Positions 50,126-58,351 of a DNA stretch of 64,000 bases are shown in pieces. The translations under genes were made by a program, and so were the position numbers. This stretch comes from Sporosarcina sp. NCCP-2222 (lineage in GTDB: Bacteria; Bacillota; Bacilli; Bacillales_A; Planococcaceae), in assembly GCF_023168145.1 (NCBI RefSeq), contig NZ_BQYK01000004.1, positions 297,723-361,722 on the forward strand, written 5' to 3'. How positions within the stretch are numbered: the first letter of the stretch is position 1; every line of letters starts with the position of its first letter. Below the pieces are notes generated by a model. It was not told where the DNA came from and searched no databases. It saw nothing but the letters and a program-made list of their open reading frames with translations.

Positions 50126-51021
50126 TATTGCACCACCTTCATAAAGATTTCTTCCAGGCTCGCGGACTGTTTCTCCACCTTGCGAACGCCATAACGCCCG
50201 CTGCTCAGTAACGCCAGCACGTCCGACATTGAGACTTGCTTCCCAGTCAGATCAATCCAGCCAATCGCACCTGCCAGCTCCACTTTCCACGGAGATGCCT
50301 GCTCAAAGCGCTGCGTTTCCTCCGCCCCTTCAAATTCAATACGGATTTTTGGTTCCGCATAACGCTGCCTAAACTCATTGAGAGAACCTTGCTCAATCAA
50401 CTTTCCATGCTGCATGAACAGGAGCTGATCCGTCATTTCTTCCGCATCGTTCAGAATATGAGTGGAATAAAGGATGGTCGTCTGATGCTGCAATTCCTTC
50501 AATAAATTCATGATTTGCCGTCTCCCTACCGGATCAAGGGCGGAAACTGGCTCATCCAGCAACAGGAGTTTTGGTTTGTGAACGATGGCTTGCGCCAAGC
50601 CAAGCCGCTGTTTCATCCCACCGGAAAAGGTACCCGTCCGCTTATTCAATGCCTTCCCAAGACCAACGAACTCAAGCGTTTTTTGTGCCTCAGCCCGGGC
50701 TTCTCGCGCTCCTAAACCACTGAGCTTGGCCGCCATTTCGGTAAATTCAATTGCTGATAACCAGGGGAAAAACTTTGGATATTGCGGGAGGAAACCAATG
50801 TGGGAACGAATTTCCTGATCCGCTGATCCTTCGAATGAAATGCTTCCTTCCGTCTGCGTGACTAAGCCCGCCAGCATCGACAGCGTTGTCGTCTTGCCGG
50901 CTCCATTCGGCCCAATCAACGCTGTCGCCGTAAAGGCATCCAATGTAAAACTGACAGCATCGACCGCCTTTTGCTCACCATACCGTTTCGATAAACCCGT
51001 TGCTTCTAACAGGACATTCAT
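50125..51021 (-). CDS. ABC transporter ATPase, YxlF-like
   Basis: A 298-residue ATPase: Walker A GPNGAGKTT, signature FSGGMKQRLGLA, Walker B LLLLDEPVSALDP, switch His in STHILNDAEEM, then about 80 residues of a C-terminal domain usual for ABC-2 exporter ATPases. The ATG at 51021 overlaps the stop of the PLDc_N gene by 4 nt (ATGA) after a GGGAGGCGAC ribosome site, and its own stop overlaps the permease start. Three-gene coupled operon. Confidence 0.9.
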   Translation of the reverse strand: MNVLLEATGLSKRYGEQKAVDAVSFTLDAFTATALIGPNGAGKTTTLSMLAGLVTQTEGSISFEGSADQEIRSHIGFLPQYPKFFPWLSAIEFTEMAAKLSGLGAREARAEAQKTLEFVGLGKALNKRTGTFSGGMKQRLGLAQAIVHKPKLLLLDEPVSALDPVGRRQIMNLLKELQHQTTILYSTHILNDAEEMTDQLLFMQHGKLIEQGSLNEFRQRYAEPKIRIEFEGAEETQRFEQASPWKVELAGAIGWIDLTGKQVSMSDVLALLSSGRYGVRKVEKQSASLEEIFMKVVQ

Positions 51022-51218
51022 GCTTGTCGCCTCCCGAATATGAAATATAGAATAGGACCGACAAGATTCAGCAGGAGGATGATGAAAATCCACATGATAA
51101 ACGGCCCGTTCGTCCGTTGGTTCCGGATTAGGTCAATTAACGCAACAATCATTAGAATCAACTGCAAGCCAAGTATCGGCAAGATGAGATTCCACGGGAT
51201 ATTAGCCAATTCAGCCAT
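51018..51218 (-). CDS. PLDc_N-domain membrane protein, YxlE-like
   Basis: A 66-residue protein with two membrane helices and the PLD-nuclease N-terminal motif (LIDLIRNQRTNGPFIMWIFIILLLNLVGPILYFIFGRRQA). In B. subtilis YxlE is a negative regulator of SigY. First gene of the YxlEFG-like operon here, but no sigY or yxlCD is adjacent. Coupled by 4-nt overlap to the ATPase. Confidence 0.87.
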   Translation of the reverse strand: MAELANIPWNLILPILGLQLILMIVALIDLIRNQRTNGPFIMWIFIILLLNLVGPILYFIFGRRQA

Positions 51219-51300
51219 TCCCTCACAACCTTTCCTCTATTCTGTATTGTCTTAAGTATAATACGACTGTTCTATTCTGTATATAACAAAATAAAAAAAT

Positions 51301-51333
51301 AAAAAAGAGAGTGACGACAATCCGTCTCTCTCC
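51301..51333 (-). terminator. Rho-independent terminator
   Basis: On the minus strand AGAGAGACG ... CGTCACTCTCT stem and T6 tail, after the PfkB kinase gene. Confidence 0.75.
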
Positions 51334-51339
51334 TGCTTC

Positions 51340-52257
51340 TTAAAGTTCATGTAATCTCGGCAAAGCGGTCAATGCCCCTTGCTTTGTCGTTGCCAATGCC
51401 CCCATTCGATTGGCGAAGCGAATGAATTCTATCCATCCCTTTGGATCTTCCGGTATCCCTTTTGTATAGAGTTCGCGAAGGATGCCTGCCATAAATGCAT
51501 CTCCCGCTCCTGTCGTATCCACAACTTTGACAGGTTCTACGCCAACGCGATGCTGTTCACCGTCGATGACACCGATCGTGCCCCGTTCGCCTGCTGTGAC
51601 GAGAATAACAGGAATTTCATAACCGGAAAGCCGCCGGATTCCGCCCTCCACTGTATGGGAACCTGTTAAAAAGGACAGTTCCTCTTCTGTCACTTTCAAC
51701 AAATCCACATCCGGGAGGAAAGAAGTAATTGTCTCCCTGCACTCCATCTCGCTTTTCCAGCGCTTCAGCCGGATATTGGCATCAAAGGAAAGGAAAAGCC
51801 CTCTTTGCTTTGCCATCTTGACGGCTTCCCGAGACGTTCGGAGCGCTGTAGGATGAAACATGGTGCCCGATGCAAAGTGAAAGATAGACGCCTGATCAAA
51901 TATCTCTTCCTGCAAGTCTTCCGGCTGCACTTGAATATCAGGCGTCTCATCGATATACGAATGGAAAATCCGCTCAAATCCTTCTGTTAAATGAACAATC
52001 ACACCACTTACCCGCTTGTCCGGAACCCGTTTAGCGAAAGACAAGTCGACGCCTTCTTCTTCTATCTTCTTCCTGACATCGGATGAGGTATCATCATCCC
52101 CAGTCACCGTTATATAAGATGCCGGAACGCCGAGCCTTGATATTCCAACTGCCACGTTGACAGTCGTTCCGCCCACATGCGTCGTAAAGGTTCGATTTGT
52201 TGCGTCATCTGCTACATAATCAACGAACGCATCACCATACACTACTACTCGTTTCAT
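51340..52257 (-). CDS. PfkB-family sugar kinase (fructokinase-like)
   Basis: A 305-residue ribokinase-family kinase. GGTTVNVAVGISRLG (about 30-45) is the sugar-binding PfkB signature 1, and DTTGAGDAFMAGIL (about 245-258) carries the catalytic Asp and anion hole. Length and order fit bacterial fructokinases, which phosphorylate fructose released from sucrose, though adenosine or other sugar kinases share the motifs. AAGGGAG precedes the ATG at 52257. Monocistronic. Confidence 0.85.
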   Translation of the reverse strand: MKRVVVYGDAFVDYVADDATNRTFTTHVGGTTVNVAVGISRLGVPASYITVTGDDDTSSDVRKKIEEEGVDLSFAKRVPDKRVSGVIVHLTEGFERIFHSYIDETPDIQVQPEDLQEEIFDQASIFHFASGTMFHPTALRTSREAVKMAKQRGLFLSFDANIRLKRWKSEMECRETITSFLPDVDLLKVTEEELSFLTGSHTVEGGIRRLSGYEIPVILVTAGERGTIGVIDGEQHRVGVEPVKVVDTTGAGDAFMAGILRELYTKGIPEDPKGWIEFIRFANRMGALATTKQGALTALPRLHEL

Positions 52258-52484
52258 GCCACAATAACTCCCTTTCTTTTCATTTTCATTATACAAAATA
52301 AGTACCTGACTCATCACCTGAAATCCATACCAGTGCTGTGACATTCTTCGCGCCTTTGAATAAACTAAAATAACTATTTTTTTGAGTCTATGCATACTTG
52401 CAAGTCAGTTAGGGTATAGATTGATATGTATTATGCATTCCGCTATCTTGGCGGGAACTTCATCATGACAAGGAGGTACAATCG

Positions 52485-52841
52485 ATGGATATCATCCTCG
52501 CGGCTTTCGATACGCTCATTATCCTGTTGTACATCACATTGATCGCATTTATTACGCCCATCTTAATGAAAGTCTTGCAAAAAAGGAACTACGATATATT
52601 TTTTCAATTGATTCCTGTCTTTATTCTCACATTCGTTACGAGTCTTGCCATCTTTCTTGGAACAGGCGGATTCGAAGAGTCGCTCCTATTTTTCCAGCTG
52701 ACGACCATTATCTCGCTCGTCCTGATCGGCATTCTTTTATTCGTAACGCTCGCCATGAAGAAGTTATGGCACCAGCAGTATGAAAAAATGTTGGATTGGA
52801 TTATTACATTCAAGACAGAACGAAGCTTCTCGCTAAAATAA
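52485..52841 (+). CDS. Hypothetical membrane protein
   Basis: A 118-residue protein with three predicted helices (about 5-28, 42-62, 70-92) and a basic C-terminal tail. No family recognised. AAGGAGGTAC lies 7 nt before the ATG, so it is a real gene. Its terminator overlaps the stop codon; alaX follows 79 bp later. Function unknown. Confidence 0.6.
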   Translation: MDIILAAFDTLIILLYITLIAFITPILMKVLQKRNYDIFFQLIPVFILTFVTSLAIFLGTGGFEESLLFFQLTTIISLVLIGILLFVTLAMKKLWHQQYEKMLDWIITFKTERSFSLK

Positions 52842-52857
52842 GCGGGGAGTTTTTTAG
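52823..52857 (+). terminator. Rho-independent terminator overlapping stop
   Basis: CTTCTCGCTT-like stem pairing with AAGCGGGGAG and a T6 tail; the 5' arm lies in the last codons of the membrane protein gene. Confidence 0.7.
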
Positions 52858-52920
52858 TTTGATTCCATCTTCTGCCGCGTTACAATATTTGTATTACATA
52901 ACGGAAAGAAGCGTGGTCAG

Positions 52921-54117
52921 ATGGCACTTCATGAACGGTTTTATTACCAAGACGCATATCAGAAGGAATTTACAGCGGAAGTTTTGCGGCAAGCGGAGGA
53001 CGAGAATGGCCGGCCTTATGTCGTCCTTTCCAATACGGCCTTCTATCCGACCGGCGGCGGGCAGCCTCATGACACGGGCTCAATCCAGAGGATAGCCGTT
53101 GTGGATGTGGAAGAAGTCGACAGCGAGATCCGTCATTACCTGGCCGAACCACTTCAAGAAGCTGTTCAGGTGGAAGGGGTTATCGATTGGGAGCGACGCT
53201 TTGATCATATGCAACAGCATGCGGGCCAGCATATTTTAACCGCCTCCTTCGTAGAATTGTTCGGATTCCCTACAGTCAGTTTCCACCTAGGAAAAGAGCT
53301 TGTCAGCATCGATCTGGATGTTGAAGAGGTAACGGAGGAACAATTGCGTGCAGCAGAACGGCTGGCCAACGACATCCTGCTAAACAACCGGCCGATCGAA
53401 ACGAAATGGGTAACGGAGGAAGAACTGGACCAATACGCTTTGCGCAAACAACTGGCTGTCACCGATGAGATCCGTCTCGTCATCATCCCTGATTTTGATT
53501 ATAACGGCTGTGGGGGAACTCATCCGAAATCGACAGGAGAAGTCGGTCTCATTTCGATTCTTGGCACAGAAAAACAAAAACGGAAAACCCGAGTCCATTT
53601 CGTTTGCGGCGGACGGGTGCTTAAACAGCTTCATAAGAAAAATGCGGAGCTGCGGGAGGCATCCCAGTTATTAAGTGCCCCAGAGGATGGTGTCAGCGAA
53701 GCCATTGCAAAACTGCAATCCTCCCATCACATTCTCGAAAAATCATTGGAAGATGCGAACGAGACGTTATTAGCTGTCGAAGCGAAAGAGCTGGCGGATT
53801 CCAAAGAGGAGACATCTGTCATCAAGGCGGCTTTCACTAACCGGACCGTTCAGGAATTGCAAAAACTGGCGCGGCTCATCGCCCAGGAAGATGAATCTGC
53901 AATTGTTTTCCTCGTGGCAAAAAATGATACGAAGCTTCAATTCGTTGCAGCACGAGGTGCGGCTGTTTCGACTAGCATGAAACAAGTCGCTTCCGGCGTA
54001 CTTCCTCTCCTAAATGGAAAAGGGGGCGGCAACGATGCATTCGTCCAAGGCGGCGGCGAGCGCACAATGCTGGCGGATGAACTGCTTGAAGCTATGGAGA
54101 AGACAATCTTGCAATAA
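52921..54117 (+). CDS. Alanyl-tRNA editing protein AlaX (long form with DHHA1)
   Basis: A 398-residue trans-editing factor that hydrolyses mischarged seryl- or glycyl-tRNA(Ala). Zinc ligands are His100 and His104 (HAGQH) and Cys197 and His201 (CGGTH). An N-terminal beta barrel (ENGRPYVVLSNTAFYPTGGGQPHDTG) precedes the editing core, and a C-terminal coiled coil plus DHHA1 domain (GGGNDAFVQGGGE) makes this the long AlaX-L type. Start ATG after GGAAAGAAGCG. Followed by a strong terminator. Confidence 0.92.
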   Translation: MALHERFYYQDAYQKEFTAEVLRQAEDENGRPYVVLSNTAFYPTGGGQPHDTGSIQRIAVVDVEEVDSEIRHYLAEPLQEAVQVEGVIDWERRFDHMQQHAGQHILTASFVELFGFPTVSFHLGKELVSIDLDVEEVTEEQLRAAERLANDILLNNRPIETKWVTEEELDQYALRKQLAVTDEIRLVIIPDFDYNGCGGTHPKSTGEVGLISILGTEKQKRKTRVHFVCGGRVLKQLHKKNAELREASQLLSAPEDGVSEAIAKLQSSHHILEKSLEDANETLLAVEAKELADSKEETSVIKAAFTNRTVQELQKLARLIAQEDESAIVFLVAKNDTKLQFVAARGAAVSTSMKQVASGVLPLLNGKGGGNDAFVQGGGERTMLADELLEAMEKTILQ

Positions 54118-54130
54118 ATCCCTAAAACAG

Positions 54131-54168
54131 GCGGCCTGGATATCCAGGACCGCCTTTTTTTACTCTTT
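54131..54168 (+). terminator. Rho-independent terminator of alaX
   Basis: AGGCGG-CCTGGATATCCAGG-CCGCCT stem with T7 tail. Confidence 0.9.
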
Positions 54169-54566
54169 TCCTAACACTTCGTTCCAGTCAATTGTGCCGT
54201 CTTTGATCTGATCGCGTCGTTCTTTATTCATAATATCAGTCGGCCGATCGCCTTTTGGCCAATCTTTGTCATGATTCTTCCATTCCGGGCGATCCTTTGA
54301 CAGTATAAAAGCTGCCAAGTCACTCGCCTCTTGGTCTGTCAAAGTGCCTGCCTGGCCTACAGGCATGTTATTTTGAATATATCCGGCCATTTTGGACATA
54401 CGCGCAATTCCTGCTCCATCATTGAATGAACCATCTCCCCAAAGGGCAGGACCTGTATTCGAGCCTGTACCTGTGCCATCCCCTGCATGGCAGGCGATTC
54501 AAGAACATTTTCAGTATTCTTCTCCATTTTTCCAATTCACTTGATACCACTCGGCTCTTTCCAAAC
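54160..54566 (-). pseudogene. Remnant of TsdA-like diheme cytochrome c (thiosulfate dehydrogenase family)
   Basis: The frame reads IACHAGDGTGTGSNTGPALW then GDGSFNDGAGIARMSKMAGYIQ, NNMPVGQAGTLTDQEASDLA and FILSKDRPEW, the second-heme domain of TsdA/diheme cytochromes c. The codon that should be the first heme Cys is TGA (54501-54499; CIACH expected), and a second in-frame TGA lies at 54513-54511. The first heme domain and signal peptide are absent upstream. The piece that remains open from the ATG at 54399 lacks any heme motif. It is a decayed gene, unless sequencing error is involved. Confidence 0.75.
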
Positions 54567-54582
54567 TTCACAGAGACGTAAT

Positions 54583-54607
54583 GTTACTGTCACAAACAAC
54601 AGGGTAT
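54583..54607 (+). promoter_or_regulatory. Sigma-B-type promoter of glycosyltransferase/phosphatase operon
   Basis: GTTACT (54583-54588), 13-bp spacer, GGGTAT (54602-54607). The -10 is perfect and the -35 keeps GTT; start site about 45 bp before the glycosyltransferase ATG. Confidence 0.68.
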
Positions 54608-54658
54608 AGATATAGTGATAGACGTTCACTAGAATCCAATTTGGAAAGGGGAATCTTT

Positions 54659-55879
54659 ATGCGGAAAAAGCTATTATTCATTTCCGATCATGGCGATCCG
54701 CTGGCAGCCCTAGGTGGTGAACAAGCAGGCGGACAAAACAACTATGTAAAACAACTGGCCCTGGCACTTGATCAAACAGGACATCAAGTCGATGTAATTA
54801 CACATTGGGCAGATGAATCAAAACCACATACTGAATCATTTGGCAATCGATGCCGTGTCATTCGCATCGCTGGTGGCAAGAAAGGATACGTGCCAAAAAG
54901 CGATTTGTATGACTTGCTTCCTGACTTTTACGCAGAAATGTGTGAGACGATCGATCCGTCGTCATATGACGCCATGCATACCCATTATTGGCTTTCCGGC
55001 CTGCTCGGCTTAAACATGGTCAAAGATTACGGGTTGCCGTGGATCCATACGTCCCACTCACTCGGAATTGCGAAAGCGCAAGCGACAGGTCAGCGCGAGC
55101 AAGAGCGCCTTCAGGCGGAACGTGTCATCTTGGAGCATGCAGACACAATTGTCGCTACTACTAAAACGGAGCGGAATCTAATCCAAGGATTTGTGACGGA
55201 CCCCGCACCAATCCAAGTGATTCCGATCGGGGTTGATAAAAGCTTTGAATCAAAAGCTTTTTCTACACAAAGCGACTCCCCCTATTTCGCTTTTGCCGGT
55301 CGCTTGGAATCGACAAAAGGGATCTTCACACTTATCCGCGCTTTTCGTTTATTAAAAGAAAAAAACGAACTTTCTACATCTACAAAGCTCGTGATTGCGG
55401 GAGGCGACACGAACAAAGTGGATCCACAGAACAAAACACCCATCTGCCCTAAATTAAAAAAAGCAGTCAATGGAGTGGAAGATCATATCCTATTCGTAGG
55501 CGCACGCACCCAATCCCAATTGGCTCAATTGTTTAATGGAGCAACGGCTGTTGTCGTTCCTTCCACATACGAATCCTTCGGCATGGTTGCTGCGGAAGCG
55601 CAAGCGTGCGGCTGTCCTGTCATCGCATCAGCTGTTGGCGGATTAAAAGACGTCGTACAACATCGGGAAACAGGCCTCCATGTGGAACGGGAAAACCCCT
55701 TGCAACTGGCTCGCGCGATGAAGTTCTTAGCAGCCAATCAAGAGTTCGCCCGCCTGCTTGGACGAAAAGCCGCTTCTTTTGCTAGGCGGGAGTTTAATTG
55801 GCCAACCGTTGCCAAGAAGATGGACAACATTTATGAGGTGGTCATACGTGAAACAGAAAAAATTTATGCTGGCGACTGA
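54659..55879 (+). CDS. GT4 glycosyltransferase, sucrose-phosphate synthase-like
   Basis: A 406-residue family 4 glycosyltransferase. The N-terminus shows GGEQAGGQNNYVKQLALAL, the donor-loop form of sucrose/sucrose-phosphate synthases and MshA, and the C-terminal Rossmann domain has AFAGRLESTKG and ESFGMVAAEAQACGCPVIAS (the E-x7-E retaining motif). GGAAAGGGG precedes the ATG at 54659. It overlaps a sucrose-phosphatase-like gene by 32 nt, which together imply synthesis of a phosphorylated disaccharide followed by dephosphorylation. Driven by a sigma-B-type promoter, so likely an osmo- or stress protectant. Acceptor could be fructose-6-P, glycerate-P or glycerol-P. Confidence 0.85.
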   Translation: MRKKLLFISDHGDPLAALGGEQAGGQNNYVKQLALALDQTGHQVDVITHWADESKPHTESFGNRCRVIRIAGGKKGYVPKSDLYDLLPDFYAEMCETIDPSSYDAMHTHYWLSGLLGLNMVKDYGLPWIHTSHSLGIAKAQATGQREQERLQAERVILEHADTIVATTKTERNLIQGFVTDPAPIQVIPIGVDKSFESKAFSTQSDSPYFAFAGRLESTKGIFTLIRAFRLLKEKNELSTSTKLVIAGGDTNKVDPQNKTPICPKLKKAVNGVEDHILFVGARTQSQLAQLFNGATAVVVPSTYESFGMVAAEAQACGCPVIASAVGGLKDVVQHRETGLHVERENPLQLARAMKFLAANQEFARLLGRKAASFARREFNWPTVAKKMDNIYEVVIRETEKIYAGD

Positions 55880-56579
55880 TTTGGATGGAACGCTTGTCGG
55901 AAACGAGGAGGGGCTTGCAGATTTGCTTGCTTATTACGACGGAGCACCTTATGAGGTGGCCCTTGTATATGTAACGGGGCGACATCTCGACTCTGCCAAA
56001 TCGTTGATCAAAGAAGTATCCTTGCCTATCCCGGACCTGCTCATTACAGATGTCGGGACTGCTATCTACCATCACGATGGCGAAGACTCCGATTGGAAGC
56101 AGAAAATGAATGAGCATTGGCTGCCTGATCGGATTGTCGAGATTGCCACTGACTTCCCGGAGCTAAAGCGGCAGCAGCTTCCGAACGATTACCGCGTATC
56201 CTATACGGTAGATAGCAATCCTAGCGCGGCAGGGAAGTTTAAGAAGAGACTAGAACAGGAGGGAATCCCCCATACGTTCATCTTCAGCTCCAATCGGGAC
56301 ATCGATGTGCTGCCGCCTTCTTCCGGGAAAGGACGGGCACTGAAGTATGTCATCGAGCGCTATGCGGCTCCAGATGTCAAGCTGCTCATCGCAGGCGATT
56401 CAGGAAATGACATTGACATGTTGTCGCTCGGACACCCTGCTGTTATTGTCGGAAACGCCCAGCCGGAGTTGCTTGATATGGTCGATCATCCCAATCTGTT
56501 CCGTGCCAAAACCCATTGCGCCGCCGGTATCCATGAGGCATGGGTGCATTTTTATGATAAAAAAGACAAGCACGCATAG
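55848..56579 (+). CDS. HAD IIB phosphatase, sucrose-6-phosphate phosphatase-like
   Basis: A 243-residue HAD-superfamily phosphatase of the sucrose-phosphatase subfamily. Motif I is LATDLDGTL (Asp nucleophile near residue 12), motif II VTGRH, motif III/IV SGKGRAL and IAGDSGNDIDML. The GTG at 55848 lies 6 nt after GAGGTGG inside the end of the glycosyltransferase gene, indicating translational coupling. Removes phosphate from the disaccharide made by its partner; exact product inferred. Confidence 0.87.
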   Translation: MKQKKFMLATDLDGTLVGNEEGLADLLAYYDGAPYEVALVYVTGRHLDSAKSLIKEVSLPIPDLLITDVGTAIYHHDGEDSDWKQKMNEHWLPDRIVEIATDFPELKRQQLPNDYRVSYTVDSNPSAAGKFKKRLEQEGIPHTFIFSSNRDIDVLPPSSGKGRALKYVIERYAAPDVKLLIAGDSGNDIDMLSLGHPAVIVGNAQPELLDMVDHPNLFRAKTHCAAGIHEAWVHFYDKKDKHA

Positions 56580-56608
56580 GGAAACCTATACATGCTTGTC
56601 TCTTTTGA
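56561..56608. terminator. Bidirectional terminator
   Basis: AAAGACAAGCA ... TGCTTGTCTCTTT stem with inner ATAGG/CCTAT pairing; the 5' arm lies in the last codons of the phosphatase gene, and it also serves proS. Confidence 0.82.
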
Positions 56609-58045
56609 TTAATACGCTCTTGCAAACCAAACCGTATGCTTCGCTTCTTTACCACAGTTAATACATACATGTTTTTCTGCAGGCGGGTTGAATGGAATAT
56701 TGCGCGTCGTGAATTTTGTTTCTTCTTTCACATGCTCTTCACACGCATCATCTCCACACCAGCCGGCAAGGATCCATCCAGGGATCTCCCCTTTTTCTTG
56801 AGAGCTGGCAATATGCTCTTTTAGCTCCGACAATTTGTCGATATGCGTGTGGGAGTGCTCTTCCCGGAATTTCCGTGCTTTTTCAAGCAGGCGCGTTTGC
56901 ATCGTTTCGAGTTCTTGTTCGATGCGTTCTACGACATTCGCAAGATCGACTGCTACTTTATCCGCTTCATCACGAGCCTTCATCAATGCCTGGTTATTCT
57001 CCAGGTCACGCGGACCAAGCTCCAGACGGACCGGTACTCCTTTTAATTCCCACTCATTGAACTTGAAGCCAGGAGATTGATCGGAATCATCCAGACGGAC
57101 GCGGATGCCTTTCGCTTTCAGTGCCGCGTAAACCTCATCCAGCTTCTCCATGATCGCCGGATTTTTCTTCCACGGACCGACCGGAATCAAAATAACCTGC
57201 GTTGGTGCAATGCGCGGCGGCAAGACTAATCCTTGCTCATCCCCATGCACCATGATGACCGATCCGATGAGACGAGTGGACGTTCCCCATGATGTCGTAT
57301 GAACGTACTCATGACGATTTTCTTTCGTTAAATACTTAATATCAAATGCTTCCGCGAATTTTGTGCCTAAGTAATGGGAAGTCCCGGCTTGAACTGCCTT
57401 GCCGTCCTTCATCATTGCTTCAATGGAATACGTATCGACTGCTCCCGCAAAACGCTCGGATGGCGTCTTTTGACCATCATAAACAGGAATAGCAAGAAGT
57501 CCTTCGACTACTTCCTTATAGATGTTCAGCATTTGCATCGTCTCTTGGCGTGCTTCCTCTTCATCCACATGAGCTGTGTGCCCTTCCTGCCATAGGAATT
57601 CAGACGTCCGGATGAACGGCAGCGTCTTTTTCTCCCAACGGAAGACGTTCGCCCACTGGTTGATCAAAACCGGAAGATCGCGGTAGCTCTTAATCCAATC
57701 GGAATACAAATGACCGATCATCGTCTCGGACGTCGGACGGAGTGCCAGCCGCTCCTCCAATTTCTCACCTGCCGCCTCAGTTACCCAAGGAAGCTCTGGC
57801 GAGAAGCCTTCGATATGGTCCTTCTCTTTTTGGAAAAACGATTCAGGAATCAACATCGGGAAATACGCATTGCGATGACCCGTTTCCTTGAAACGGCGGT
57901 TCATCTCTTCCTGAATATGCTCCCAAATCTCAAAGCCATCCGGTTTGAATGCGATACATCCACGAACTGGTGTATAGTCCATCAAATCTGCCTTTTGGAT
58001 CGTATCAATGTACCATTTTGAAAAATCATTTTGTTGATTGCTCAA
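56609..58045 (-). CDS. proS: Prolyl-tRNA synthetase (archaeal/eukaryote-type ProS)
   Basis: A 478-residue class II synthetase of the short ProS type lacking the bacterial editing insertion. Visible motifs: RGCIAFKPDGFEIWEHIQEEMNRRF, motif 2 region NQWANVFRWEKKTLPFIRTSEFLWQEGHTAH, motif 3-type RLIGSVIMVHGDEQGLVLPPRIAP, and the C-terminal zinc-like domain CGDDACEEHVKEET ... CINCGKEAKHTVWFARAY ending in Tyr. TTG start 7 nt after AAGGAGG. Preceded by a proline T-box leader. Bacillales often carry this type as a second, stress- or starvation-induced copy beside the housekeeping enzyme. Confidence 0.93.
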   Translation of the reverse strand: MSNQQNDFSKWYIDTIQKADLMDYTPVRGCIAFKPDGFEIWEHIQEEMNRRFKETGHRNAYFPMLIPESFFQKEKDHIEGFSPELPWVTEAAGEKLEERLALRPTSETMIGHLYSDWIKSYRDLPVLINQWANVFRWEKKTLPFIRTSEFLWQEGHTAHVDEEEARQETMQMLNIYKEVVEGLLAIPVYDGQKTPSERFAGAVDTYSIEAMMKDGKAVQAGTSHYLGTKFAEAFDIKYLTKENRHEYVHTTSWGTSTRLIGSVIMVHGDEQGLVLPPRIAPTQVILIPVGPWKKNPAIMEKLDEVYAALKAKGIRVRLDDSDQSPGFKFNEWELKGVPVRLELGPRDLENNQALMKARDEADKVAVDLANVVERIEQELETMQTRLLEKARKFREEHSHTHIDKLSELKEHIASSQEKGEIPGWILAGWCGDDACEEHVKEETKFTTRNIPFNPPAEKHVCINCGKEAKHTVWFARAY

Positions 58046-58074
58046 AAGTATAACCTCCTTCTGCATAATAAAAA

Positions 58075-58310
58075 GCGCAAAGACGTCCTATAAAAAAGGA
58101 CGTCTTTGCGCTGGGTCGACGTGGTACCACCTTTGTTCGGCCTATGGTTGCCATAAGCCCTCAAACGTTTCGTAACGGAACGACCCGGTCATGTTTGCAT
58201 GACATCTCCGTGGTAGGTTTCAATGAAAAGCGGTGGCATAACTCTCAGCAATCGCTATGCTTTCTGTATCACAATTTCCATCTACTCGGCCACTTCATGG
58301 ATTTCATATT
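58075..58310 (-). promoter_or_regulatory. T-box riboswitch leader of proS
   Basis: On the minus strand the leader carries the T-box AAGGTGGTACCACG (58133-58120) followed by an intrinsic terminator GCGCAAAGACGTCC / GGACGTCTTTGCGC (58111-58075) with T-tail, 30 bp before proS. A stem I region lies upstream; a CCT at 58217-58215 (in AAACCTACC) is the best candidate specifier for proline. Uncharged tRNA(Pro) would favour antitermination. Confidence 0.9.
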
Positions 58311-58316
58311 GACTCT

Positions 58317-58345
58317 ACTATACCAAATAGGATTGTCATATACAA
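58317..58345 (-). promoter_or_regulatory. Sigma-A promoter of T-box/proS
   Basis: TTGTAT (58345-58340), 17-bp spacer, TATAGT (58322-58317) on the minus strand, just ahead of the T-box leader. Confidence 0.7.
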
Positions 58346-58351
58346 TCGCGT

